A DNA stretch of 64,000 nt, taken from Hyaloscypha bicolor E (lineage: Eukaryota; Ascomycota; Leotiomycetes; Helotiales; Hyaloscyphaceae). Position numbers and translations under genes: made by a program. The notes below the pieces were generated by a model, which saw only the letters and a list, made by a program, of their open reading frames with translations, was not told the DNA's origin and did no database searches. Below are positions 36,342-46,374 of this stretch, piece after piece (the first letter of the stretch is position 1; every line of letters begins with the position of its first letter). The stretch covers positions 1,919,542 through 1,983,541 of the forward strand of contig NW_020194519.1 in NCBI RefSeq assembly GCF_002865645.1, in the 5' to 3' direction.

Positions 36342-36776
36342 ATGGCCTCAGACCCAGAAGATCAGCCCAGCACGAAGCGGAAACACCAAAAGCACCTCAA
36401 AGGTCACGAGATGATCACCAAGACGATCAAAACACCGCCCTTCAGCTACGTTCACCTCCAACTAATTTCGGATGCAGACAGCGTCAAAGATCTCGATTCA
36501 CTTACGGTTCGGTCTCACATCACGGCTGCTCTGACGCAATTCCTCGGTGTCACTGGAGCGGCCATCTCGATTGATATCTTGAAGGTGGAGGGCACGGAGT
36601 GCTGGATTAGGGTTCCGAGGGAGGATCTGAGTCCGGTTGTAGCAGCGGTTGGGGGATGGGTTGGAGGCCCCGGGTACGGTACCGCGGGGAAAGTTGGTTG
36701 GAAGGTCAAGGGGAGTGGGAACTGGCTGAGTGTTCTGGTTGGGGGGAGAAGCAAAGCGGGTATCTGGAACGAGTGA
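36342..36776 (+). CDS. POP8: RNase P/MRP subunit POP8-like
   Basis: A single-exon gene of 144 residues. A basic N-terminus (KRKHQKHLKGHEM) precedes TIKTPPFSYVHLQLI, then a region with LTQFLGVTGAAISIDILKVEGTECWIRVPRED and a Gly-rich end with WKVKGSGNWLSVLVGG. This order matches the fungal Pop8 family, a small protein pair-mate of Pop5-like proteins in RNase P and RNase MRP that matures tRNA and rRNA. The family evolves fast, so I rely on the F-S-Y/F start and the T-G-x-x-G-x-A segment. The ATG was chosen as first in frame. Moderately sure. Confidence 0.72.
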   Translation: MASDPEDQPSTKRKHQKHLKGHEMITKTIKTPPFSYVHLQLISDADSVKDLDSLTVRSHITAALTQFLGVTGAAISIDILKVEGTECWIRVPREDLSPVVAAVGGWVGGPGYGTAGKVGWKVKGSGNWLSVLVGGRSKAGIWNE

Positions 36777-37031
36777 ACATCACGATGGTCTTGCGAACGA
36801 AGAAGCTGAAGAGTTGATTCAGAGCCTCCATTTATGGGTGTTTTAGGCGCCGGGCTATGCTGTGTATCTACTTTTACAAGTGGTTACCTGTCTTACTACC
36901 CAAATTGGACCCAATGATGTTTCCAGCCGCTCTACATATTCACAAACCTTATTCTCCAGCGGCGAATGTGTCGGATTCGCCCAAGAGCATCATATCATCT
37001 CATAGACAGCCTTTCTAGACGAATGGAGACT

Positions 37032-38812
37032 TTAAGTCATTGACATTAAGCTGCTTTGGGCGTAGGCCTATGAGAAGTTAGCATAAGCTCATGGACAATG
37101 GAAAGCTGAAGAGAAGCGAACCATCGGCTTGATATTCGGGTGCGGGACAGCATCAAATTTGTGGAACTTGAGCTTGTAATCAGGGCCGATGTTAATATAG
37201 GCGCCCTTGTTTTCGGTACTGTCGCAGTACTTGGGAGCAGAGAAGACTATAAAATTATTAGTTGGGTTCACGGTATTTGCTGCAGCTGGAGCATACCTGT
37301 AATGCATTTCCCTTCATGTTCCTCCTCGTAACCTTCCATCCTCACTTCATGACTTCTGATGATGGCGTCTAAACCGTTGTTCTCACAAAATCTTTTTGTG
37401 ACGTCGGGACCAAATTGCATTCCTACACCTCTCTTGCTTGGTCCTCGACCCGGTTCAGTTTGTGGATCGGTCCACAACATCTCCATCATCAATCCTGCCT
37501 GGCCTGGTTGGCGTTGATTGTGTCTATTGAGCTTCCGAATATCATCTAATGTGATCTTGTCATCGGAGAATAGGCCACCATGAAGTACCAGATATTTCTT
37601 GCCTATTAGGGTGGCAAGTGGGAGTGCAGAAAAGCTCTCAGAGAACAGCCTAAAAGTACGTTCTGTGTAGTTGCCAGTTAATGTTTGATTTGCGTTCGAT
37701 GGCAAAGAAACAGTTAAGAACTCGGAGAGCGAACATACCATTGTACTTTGCCTTGCATTCGCCTTCGAATCCATACACCCGATTCATGTCGTCCGTTTCA
37801 TGGTTGCCTCTGTTGATGAAGAAGGAACCCGGTCTCAGCCATTTGTAGGCATATAACAGAAGAGCAATTTCAGTCGACCAAGACCCTCGATCCACGAAGT
37901 CTCCATTGAAGAGGTAATAGTGCTTCTCGGTAGGGAAACCGTTTAGTCTAAAGAGTTCCATCAAGTCGAAGAACTGGCCTATCTCTCTTATTAGTACTTC
38001 TAAACCATTATTCCCAGAAGACAACCGACCATGTGTATCTCCACAAACCGTAAGCTGGGCATCATCTGGTATCTCCATCTCCACCATCGTGGCCTCATCG
38101 TAGACAATCTTTTGAACTGCCAGAACGATTTGGTAGACGTATTTCTTATGCAGCTTTTTCCCGTTCTTGAATCGTTCCAACATATCCGTTATGAATTCGG
38201 TAGTCATCTCTTTCTCCAATCGAGCTCCATCATAGTCGGCATCTACCACCATTGAATCCAAGTCCAGGCCCTCCGCTGCCGAAGGTTCATCTCCAACTTC
38301 TATAGCTCGGAAGAATTCGACCCTCTTAACAATTTTCTCGCATTCGGCCAGCTTGAGTTTTGCATCTTTGTCGTTCGGAGCTTTCCTAACAACAGTCTTG
38401 AAGTCCCTGAGTGCATCTCGCGATTTCAGAATGGCCGTATAGGCTACGGCTCTGCGGTAGTAGGCCTTTGAAAGTCAGCGGAAACAAACCAAAACCCGCA
38501 GGACGTGCCATCTGCAGAAACAGCATACCTTCACGAAATTTGGATCGAGTTCAATCGCCTTTGTCGCGTCGGCGATAGCATACCCGTAAGCTTCGGATTT
38601 GATATTTGCCTTTTCAGAATTAGTCACGCGAGCAAGCAAAGTTTACCGACGCAAGGGCATACCTGTGCTCGGTTTGAATAATAAGTGGGTTCCTTGTCAT
38701 TCAACTTGATTGCTTTTGTATAACAATCAATAGCTGCAACCCAGTCATGGGCAGCAAAAGCCTTGTTGCCGTCGTTCTTGAAGGCCTGGGCCTGTTCTTC
38801 AGCGGAAGCCAT
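37032..38812 (-). CDS. PPT1: Serine/threonine protein phosphatase 5 (TPR-PP5)
   Basis: The Hsp90-associated phosphatase of the PPP family. Seven exons: 38812-38663, 38609-38529, 38465-38030, 37978-37739, 37662-37297, 37246-37122 and 37067-37032, giving 477 residues, the usual PP5 length. Three TPR repeats (~5-110; first NDGNKAFAAHDWVAAIDCY) bind the Hsp90 C-terminus. The catalytic core has the metal-binding motifs GDTHGQF, GDFVDRG and RGNHE, the RSHEV segment and SAPKYCD. The last exon codes for AYAQSSLMSMT, matching the PP5 C-terminal helix that closes on the active site. Divergent from ESS2 over 395 bp. Confidence 0.96.
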
Positions 38813-39207
38813 TGTGGCAGTGCCTAGGAGCCTTTCACAAAATTTCACGCCGGAACTCGGCAGACGCAACGTGATAACCGTGGTCGAGAAGTGCCAAAGA
38901 GGCGGAAGTCACAGAGAAAGTGAAGGCGATGTAAAATAGGGAAAATGCTATGGACGTCAATAGAAGCGAGGCTCGCAGACCCCTGCTCAATTAAAGTTTG
39001 TGGCGAATCGCTGTTAAATTAGCTGGGAGGCAAGGCTCGGAGCCTCAACCGGTGCCTGTAATCAGATCTAACCCACATCTCCATCGAGTCAACCTCCCAT
39101 TGTCCCAAGTTCCCTACACCTCACCGCAGCCATCTTCGCCCAACCGACAGCTGCCCAATACAGCGCAGCCGCTAGGTGTATCCCGGAACCGCTGCGCTTT
39201 CGACGTG
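38813..39207. promoter_or_regulatory. Bidirectional upstream region PP5 / ESS2
   Basis: 395 bp between divergent ATGs. The ESS2 frame stays open to the left of its ATG (to ~38998) but has no ATG there, so I treat that as leader. Confidence 0.5.
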
Positions 39208-40569
39208 ATGGAGTCTTCCAACTCTTCCGCTCTTGTTCGGCGCTCGATCGATACCGAACTGATGCCACCCCCGCCCCCACCGAAACGAATCAAGCGCCCC
39301 AAGAATGTTATTGACGAGGAGACATATACGGAAGCAATATCGGAGATTATTGCTCGCGACTTCTTCCCAGGCCTGCTCGAGACAGAGACACAGCAGGAAT
39401 ATTTGGACGCCCTAGATTCGAATGATGGCGCCTGGATTAATAGTGCGGGCCGTCGGCTGCAGCAGGTCATGACCCCTGGGAGACGGAAAGGAAGGCGCGG
39501 AACCTCGATTCAGACTCCATTGCGAGCTATGGAGACCCCGCGAAGCTTTGCTGGGGACACGCCAATGTCCGATGCGTCTGACATGACAACATCAACTCAG
39601 GCAGCAGCACCAGAAGTCGATACGAATATGAGTCTGGATAAATTCCAATCATTGTACACAAGCGAGGACAACGAAAGTTTCTACAAGCTGCTGGATAAGC
39701 AGAACCAAAAGCGTGCCGAGAAGTATGCCTGGATGTGGTCCGCCAACAACAAGCTCCCGTCGAAGATGATGTTGAAGCAAAAGGAAATCGAAACAAAGCT
39801 GTTACAGTCACGGGAGTCTTTATTGGATGATGGTGGAGAAAGGAATCGACTTGCCATCCGTGACATATCGGAGAAACCTGCGAGGCCGGACTCTTGGAAG
39901 TCAAAACCGAACAACGGAGTTATGTTCCAACCAGAAAGTGTGGAAGATTCGATTGAAACAGTAGCCCAGAAAACACAGAACGAGTCGCGAGCAGCTCCGA
40001 AAGTGGTCGCATATGCGAACACGAGAATGCCAGTTCCAGTGGTCAAGAGCCAAGAGTCTGCGGTACCTCCATCTCCATCATTGTCAGCTGTTAGAGATGC
40101 AATTACTGGGCGGCGGCGTGCTGTGGATTTGGAGTCCGGCTTTGACGGGAGCGAAACGCCCCGAGTTAATGGATATGCTTTCGTTGACGATGAGCCGGAA
40201 GAGGTACCTGTCACCGCGCCTCCAATTATTGATCTAGGAAAGGGAGAACCGGTCAAGAACCCCTTTGTGATCAAGGAGCAAAGCAAGAGAGAGGACTTGC
40301 ATCACCGAATGGTTGATAAAAACGCAAAAACGAAGCGTGCTTCAACGAAGTATGGACTGACTGGCAGGGTTGACATGACGCCCGTACCCAAGTTTCCCAG
40401 CAGCCCTAGGGTTGACTCAGGCCAGTTAACACCAGCTGGACAGCGTTTATGGAGCAAAGTTGGAGGGACAAGCATAGGAAGGGGAACATCCGCTTTTGAA
40501 TCCAGAACAGAGACACCTCGTGGAAAGGCTCGATCAGGCTTGAGAATTGCGTCGACACCTGGCAAATAA
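39208..40569 (+). CDS. ESS2/DGCR14-family spliceosome-associated protein
   Basis: A nuclear protein of the ESS-2 (DGCR14, fission yeast Bis1) family, found in spliceosomal C complexes. Single exon, 453 residues. Family features in order: KNVIDEETYTEAISEIIARDFFPGL near the N-terminus, SLDKFQSLYTSEDNESFYKLLDKQN with EKYAWMW in the middle, then NGVMFQPES. Near the C-terminus are YAFVDDEP and the TP-rich end (VDMTPVPKFPSSP, LTPAGQRL, SKVGGTSIGRGTSAFESR). A run of seven prolines marks the start region. The ATG at 39208 precedes the conserved core by ~25 residues. The absence of introns in this gene contrasts with its neighbours. Confidence 0.9.
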   Translation: MESSNSSALVRRSIDTELMPPPPPPKRIKRPKNVIDEETYTEAISEIIARDFFPGLLETETQQEYLDALDSNDGAWINSAGRRLQQVMTPGRRKGRRGTSIQTPLRAMETPRSFAGDTPMSDASDMTTSTQAAAPEVDTNMSLDKFQSLYTSEDNESFYKLLDKQNQKRAEKYAWMWSANNKLPSKMMLKQKEIETKLLQSRESLLDDGGERNRLAIRDISEKPARPDSWKSKPNNGVMFQPESVEDSIETVAQKTQNESRAAPKVVAYANTRMPVPVVKSQESAVPPSPSLSAVRDAITGRRRAVDLESGFDGSETPRVNGYAFVDDEPEEVPVTAPPIIDLGKGEPVKNPFVIKEQSKREDLHHRMVDKNAKTKRASTKYGLTGRVDMTPVPKFPSSPRVDSGQLTPAGQRLWSKVGGTSIGRGTSAFESRTETPRGKARSGLRIASTPGK

Positions 40570-41014
40570 CGGTGATGGAGAGCCATAATAGAATTAGACG
40601 AGTCATGGGCATGGAATCGGCGTTGGTAATACCCTCTTTAAAGCAGGTCGTTGTAGCTAGTAGTTGCGGATACAATGAAGTCTGGCAATGAGCAATAATT
40701 GGACACACGTGAAACATCCAACGGAACAGCTGAGAGAAGTGATTCGAGAACAACTGCTAGTTGGCAGCTTTTCATCCCGTTAAAAGTCTTCTCCCTCTGA
40801 TCCAATTTTTTTTACGCTTCGCGAGGCTATTCGGACGAGGCTGGCATTTGTGTCATGGATGTGTGTACAGGGATGTCGTTAAATTTAAGCTTGGCCCGCC
40901 AGCCGCTTGGTACATAGGAAAAAGTCACTCCTCTTTCATGCTCCTTCGAGGCTTCGACCCATTGTCAATCACAAGATGAATTAGTGATCCACCCCTGCTT
41001 CCAGAGAGATCGCC
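40570..41014. other. Intergenic
   Basis: 445 bp between two plus-strand genes. No gene or repeat recognised. Confidence 0.4.
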
Positions 41015-43649
41015 ATGGCTGGAAAGCGGCTATTGGATGTGGCTGCTCTCTTCAAGGCGTCCCGTGGGGTTGCACAGAAGCATGTTGCGCTCCGAGCCAG
41101 GCAGGCCGACATTTACAACCGGACTTCGACCTTAGCAAAAGCGGTGAAGAATCAAACAGACCGAGTCACGGAAACCGCCAAAGCGGCTTCATTTCTTGTG
41201 TCGCGATTGAACGAGAGCGGGCCGGCATGGACCTCGGAGGCGGCAGGTGCTCCAGCTGGAAGCCGAACGAGCCCTGATGGCCCCATTTCAAGCAGAGAGT
41301 CGACTGAGGGGGGTCAAGTCCCCAAGCCGAAGAATGGTATTGAGCAAGATCATTTCTATGAGAGATCCATGGCAAATTCGACAACAGATCCCATCCCTGA
41401 GGACGACTTAGAGATCCAGCAGGAAAAGGCTGCTTCTTATCCCCTTTCTGATGGCACCATTCCTCCAGTAAAGTCTGGCCTGAATACTAGGCCTGATGAT
41501 GACGATATTCTCTCAACCAGACCGCAGAATGAAGTTGTCAAGAGGCTTTTGGAGACTGAGGGCCTCAAGCCAGCGTCGTCCAGCGAATCTACAATTCCCT
41601 CGCCGCCTCGAAAGCGTTTGTCTGCTGAATCAGCAAGGAAGCTTCAACGGCAATCTGAGCTTCAGATCCCTTCTATAACCGCAGATGCTTTAGATGGCAC
41701 TGCCCCAGACCCCTTAGGAAAGGGCCATGACGAAGACAGTTTTTATAGGAAATCAACACATACTTCACCTGTTTTTTCCTCTTTACCAAGAATAAAAATG
41801 CCAAAGCATACCTCAAATGCCCAAGGAGTGGATTCATATTTACCGGAGGGGCAATTAAACTCAGATTCATTTTACACCTCGGGACCTTGTGGGCCTATTC
41901 CAGCTGTAGAAGCTATTCCAGCGCAGGATGAAGTCCCCGAAGGAGTTGATACTGCTTTATTTTACAGCCCACGAGTCGCCAGGCTTCTGGGTGGTAAAAC
42001 TCAAGGTTCCAAACGGGGTGGTTTAGAGCCTAAGGGCGCGAAGGATACGCCTGTAGATCACACAGACCTTGCAGCAAAGAAGTACCAAGACATTTTCAAT
42101 GTCCGTTCCTCCCAAGAAGAACGTCCGACTGCACCTGAAGACGGGGATTTACGTGAGCCGACGACCTTTTCGGGAGGGGAAGTGAAAGATCTCGCTCAAG
42201 ATATTTCGAAGGATATGGATGTTTCACAGGTCCAGGTGAGGACTGTAGCACGTGGAAGCAAACTGTCACTGATCACTGACAGTGATTCAGGTCGACAATA
42301 CCTCTCCGCCATTCACTCATGTATATGAACTACGAGAGTCTAAAGTTCCCTCTTCACGACTTGGCAGACTTTGGAACTATTCTGGATTGGCTGCAGGTCT
42401 AGTCGGGGGTGCAGTCAGTGAAAGTTTTCGACGGTTTGGCGGAAGTGGAGGAGAGGGATCTTATCTGTTGAGTGCTGGAAATATGGACCGACTGGTCACT
42501 AAACTCTCAAGAATGAGGGGCGCGGCTCTTAAGCTTGGCCAAATGATCAGTTTTCAAGACTCCAAGATGCTTCCTGGCCCTATCCAAGAGGTTCTCCAGA
42601 GAGTACAGGATCGCGCAGACTATATGCCGCCGTCTCAGCGTAACAAAGTATTGACTTCAAACCTTGGCCCTGAATGGCGGGAGTTGTTCTCCTACTTCGA
42701 AGAGAAGCCCCTGGCTGCCGCATCGATAGGTCAGGTCCACAGTGCCGTATTGAAGTCCAATGGCACCAAGGTTGCGGTTAAAGTTCAGTATCCGGGGGTT
42801 GCGGACTCGATTGACTCAGATTTGAACAATTTGGCAATCCTTCTCACAGCATCACGTCTTTTGCCAAAGGGTTTATTTCTGAACAAGACTATTGAGAATG
42901 CCCGGACCGAATTGGCATGGGAATGCGACTACATTCGGGAAGCTGAATGTGGACGTCGATTTGAAGGACTCCTGGCTGATGAAACTGATGTCTTCCTTGT
43001 ACCGAAAGTCTACCCGGAAGCATCAGGAAAACAGGTTTTGACTATGAAGTTTATGGATGGAGTTGGGGTGACAAGAGTCAAGAGCTTCTCCCAGGAGCAA
43101 AGCGATTGGATTGGTACCCAAATTCTTCGACTTTGCCTCCGTGAGATTACGGAATTCAAGTTCATGCAGACAGACCCCAACTGGACGAACTTCTTATATA
43201 ATGCCGAAACGAACAAACTGGAGCTCCTTGATTTTGGAGCATCTAGAGAATACCCGGAAGAATTCATTACGAAATATACACAACTACTTGCAGCAGCCTC
43301 CAGATCTGACAGGGAGACTGTACGGAAGTTGTCCATTGATCTTGGCTACTTGACAGGTCATGAGTCGAAAATAATGCTCGATGCACATATTGTCTCTGTG
43401 CTCACACTCGCTGAGCCGTTCCTGGAGTCCTCGCCAGAACTTTACGATTTCAGAGATCAAACTATTACCGATAGAGTCAAAGAGCTGATACCTGTCATGA
43501 TCCGAGAGAGGCTAGCTCCCCCTCCAGAGGAAACGTATAGCTTGCATCGAAAGCTCAGTGGAGCCTTCCTCCTCTGTGCGAGGCTCGGAAGCCGTGTACG
43601 CTGTCGAGAGTTGTTCGAGAATAGCATGAAGAAAGCTGGGCTTCTGTGA
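41015..43649 (+). CDS. COQ8: Coenzyme Q synthesis ATPase COQ8 (UbiB/ABC1 family)
   Basis: A mitochondrial atypical kinase-like ATPase that supports the CoQ synthesis complex. Exons 41015-42235 and 42291-43649 give 859 residues. The start MAGKRLLDVAALFKASRGVAQKHVALRARQ is basic and fits a presequence and matrix helix. A ~380-residue low-complexity region follows, then the UbiB core: KLGQ (488-491, the KxGQ motif), SFQDSKMLPGP, the Ala-rich loop LAAASIGQVH that replaces the kinase Gly loop, catalytic VAVKVQYPGV, the DPNWTNFLY segment and LDFGASREY in place of DFG. All UbiB hallmarks are intact. The long linker holds four [D/A]-x-F-Y motifs (see findings). Only one intron. Confidence 0.95.
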
Positions 43650-43795
43650 CCTTTTGGCGTGAGAAGTGTACATCAATTGTATAATCTAGACAGTGGGTGG
43701 CATAGAGGCGTCGAACGCAAGCATTGTAGGACCAAGCTTTCATGTAGTGCAGTGTTGCAAATACTTACAAAGCCTAATCTAAATACTCGGCTCAA

Positions 43796-44723
43796 TTATT
43801 CAACAGTTCTTCTCTTGAAAGGCATCTTCTTCTTCTCTCTTCCTTCCTGCTTCTTTCTCCTCCTTTCAATAACATGATCGAGCTTCTTCCCCTTTAGTTC
43901 GCCAAATTGGTCCAACAATACGCGCTTCTTCTGCTCCGCCTTCTTGAGATAGAAAGGCTGCTTCCCTTGCTTCACGAGTTCCTTCTCCTCCTTCCTATGC
44001 TTATCAAGAATCTCTTGCTCCTTCTGTTTCCGCATCTGCGCCTTCTTCTTCGACTCCATCGACATCAACGCTTTCTTCAACTTCTCTTTTGCATCCTCAT
44101 CCTTCGTGGTCTTGATGGCAGACTTAAGCTCCTTCATCTCGTCCTCCCGATAATCATCAAGAAATGAATACGCTGCCCTGACCTTCGTCTCATCTACATA
44201 GCCGCTTAAAGGTTCGAATCGAGGATCTCTGAACTCTCGTTTTGCGACTGGAACAACCTCCCGCCTTCTCGAGATGGCTTTCTTGCTGGATAATTCGGTA
44301 GGAGCGTGCTTGCTACGTCGAGTGAAATCCCGGTGATCTTTTCTCCCAGCTTTTCGTTCTTGTGCTTCGTTGTCCTCCCATGTATCTCCATCCTGCGTGC
44401 TTTTGGGCCGTTTTGTAGTTCCTCCAGGCCTGGTCATGGAAGCTTGTGCTTTTGCCAAGGCACCGAATGATATCGAAGCGGCTTCTTCTGGGGCTTCTCC
44501 TTCAGACTGGAAACATTGTTAGTAAGGGCTCGAACGGGAGACGGATTGTACAAACCTCTTCTGCAAACTCTCCAGAATCTGAATTAAGTTCGTCGTCGCT
44601 GGCGGGGTTGTCCCCATTGTCCGAAGGTGAGTCTGAAGATTCGACCTCCTCAATAGCCTCACGTCGAGCTCTTACACGTCTTTGAAGACCTGCGTCCAGA
44701 GCTTTCCGTTTTATCAACGACAT
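43796..44723 (-). CDS. RRP36: rRNA biogenesis protein RRP36
   Basis: A nucleolar protein for early cleavage of the 18S precursor within the 90S pre-ribosome. Exons 44723-44556 and 44506-43796 give 292 residues. The acidic N-terminus (SSDSPSDNGDNPASDDE) precedes SKHAPTELSSKKAISRRREVV, the family core RDPRFEPLSGYVDETKVRAAYSFLDDYR, a long Lys/Glu helix and the RRKKQEGREKKKMPFKRR end. These are all RRP36 signatures. It converges on COQ8 and is divergent from the FCP1-like gene over only 152 bp. Confidence 0.94.
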
Positions 44724-44875
44724 TTTTGGAAAGGTTGTGATGCGTTCCTTTATTGTTGGTCCAAGAGAAGAAAAAGATGTCGATAAGATAGGGCCAAGGT
44801 ATATATACTAGTCCGAATACAGAAGGCGGTGTAGACGCTTTCCTGAGAGGCTGATTGCTCAGTGCAGATGCCAAA
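44724..44875. promoter_or_regulatory. Compact bidirectional promoter RRP36 / FCP1-like
   Basis: 152 bp separates the two start codons. It contains an alternating TATATA-like stretch near 44801-44810 and no gene. Confidence 0.5.
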
Positions 44876-46000
44876 ATGCAGCCTCGAAGAGAAATTCAAC
44901 AAGTGAATGTACATATGAATATCTCACGCATTATCTCCACACGAGGGGCACACAACCTTCACAGAACTCTACGGTCTCGACACCGCATTGCAAGACCAAT
45001 GGATCCGGGATCTCATGCACCCTTTGACCCCTTTGCCTCGTACTTTCGAGGACAAGGGCAGTCAAATGCATTCAGCACAGTGTCAGCGGGGCTGAACACA
45101 TCTGTTTCGCCGATCTGCTCACCTAATCGTATTGCCCACACTGAAGAGATCCAGATTACGTCCAATACTCCTGACGTCCAAGTCGCTGCCAATGCTCTTC
45201 AAACAGTGTCGATAGTCAACTCATCGGGACGTCCTCGACATCCTCACGAACGCCCCGAAGAGGCGGTGCCAAAACCACAGCCAGACTCTCCCGGTATGGG
45301 TTCGCCATCAGCTCGTGAGAAGAGGGATGAAAAGGTCTACCCTTCAATGGCGTCGGGAGGGATACCAGATCCAACAAACGACTATCTTACAGCAAGCAAT
45401 ATTGTCTCCCAGTCTCTACAACAACCGCAAAATCTCCTCGTTGTCATAGACCTGAACGGCACTCTCTTGTTTCGACCCTCGAGGAGGCAACCGGCGAAGT
45501 TCATTGCACGCCCAAACACGTACCCGTTCTTAAAATACTGCATAAACACATTTACAGTTGTTATCTGGTCATCTGCCAAGCCGGAGAACGTTAAGAATAT
45601 GTGCGATGCAATCTTGACGCCAGATCTGAAGAAACAAGTTGTGGCTATTTGGGGACGCGATAAATTTGGTCTTTCTAAGGCAGATTACGTGACGAGGGTT
45701 CAATGTTACAAGCGGCTCACAAAGCTATGGTCGGACAACAAGGTTGCAAAATCTCATCCTCAATGGGCTGAAGGTGGTCGATGGGACCAGACCAATACCG
45801 TCCTGATCGACGACTCGCTGGAAAAGGGTAGGAGTGAGCCATTCAACCTGGTTGAAGTTCCCGAGTTCTTTGGTGACGAAAAGGAGGTTGGAGAGTTTCT
45901 ACCACAAGTTCATGACTTCTTGAATCATCTCAGCATGCATTCAAATGTCAGTGCTTGTATGCGAGCTCGGCCATTCAATGCCTTGCTTGCTCCGCCCTAG
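44876..46000 (+). CDS. FCP1-homology (NLI-interacting factor-like) phosphatase-fold protein
   Basis: A HAD-superfamily protein with the FCP1 homology domain, as in CTD phosphatases and Tim50. Single exon, 374 residues. The first ~180 residues are basic then low-complexity (Ser, Pro, Gln). The domain starts at ~190 with VVIDLNGTLLFRPSRR, where the canonical DxDxT is DLNGT: Asp then Asn. FIARPNTYPFLKYC and VVIWSSAKPENV give the Thr/Ser motif. WGRDKFGL, a Lys-rich segment and VLIDDSLEKG (motif III acidic pair) complete it. Asn at the second position should weaken the acid/base step, so it may be catalytically weak or a binding protein. Related fungal proteins with DLNGT exist, which argues against a sequencing error. 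Confidence 0.83.
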   Translation: MQPRREIQQVNVHMNISRIISTRGAHNLHRTLRSRHRIARPMDPGSHAPFDPFASYFRGQGQSNAFSTVSAGLNTSVSPICSPNRIAHTEEIQITSNTPDVQVAANALQTVSIVNSSGRPRHPHERPEEAVPKPQPDSPGMGSPSAREKRDEKVYPSMASGGIPDPTNDYLTASNIVSQSLQQPQNLLVVIDLNGTLLFRPSRRQPAKFIARPNTYPFLKYCINTFTVVIWSSAKPENVKNMCDAILTPDLKKQVVAIWGRDKFGLSKADYVTRVQCYKRLTKLWSDNKVAKSHPQWAEGGRWDQTNTVLIDDSLEKGRSEPFNLVEVPEFFGDEKEVGEFLPQVHDFLNHLSMHSNVSACMRARPFNALLAPP

Positions 46001-46374
46001 GGCACATGGCGATTTTTGATCCGCATGGTATTGTGAGTCTCCGTGCAGCTTATAAGTTTTCGTCCTTCTCCACTAACTCTTTCACTTGCCACAGAATCAA
46101 TAGTGGTTGAAAGATCTGGCACATATTCAATTCACAAATTTCATAATTTGATACCCAAATATTTAGATGTGGTTAGAAGAAGAAGCATATCAAGGCATGG
46201 CACAGGAGCTTTAGATGGGAGCGTTGGTCTTCATAATTTCTGCATTGTGGTCTGGATAAAGAGAGCAATGCTTGCCAGCAGCCATCAACCGCATTCGTTC
46301 CACAAGTCTCATCATGTTCATTACAATTCGTTTCACCCATCGCTGAATTCGTGCAAAGAGAGAATAGCCATAGC
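46001..46374. other. Intergenic between convergent genes
   Basis: 374 bp of 3' flanks. Small frames on both strands; nothing recognised. Confidence 0.4.

Noticed and set aside
38998..39207. N-terminal extension of ESS2
   Set aside because: The frame is open but has no ATG, and the conserved family start is close to the ATG at 39208.
44200..44240. tRNA-like T-arm (GGTTCGAATC)
   Set aside because: It lies in the coding sequence of RRP36, and no A-box or cloverleaf can be formed around it. No tRNA genes were found elsewhere.
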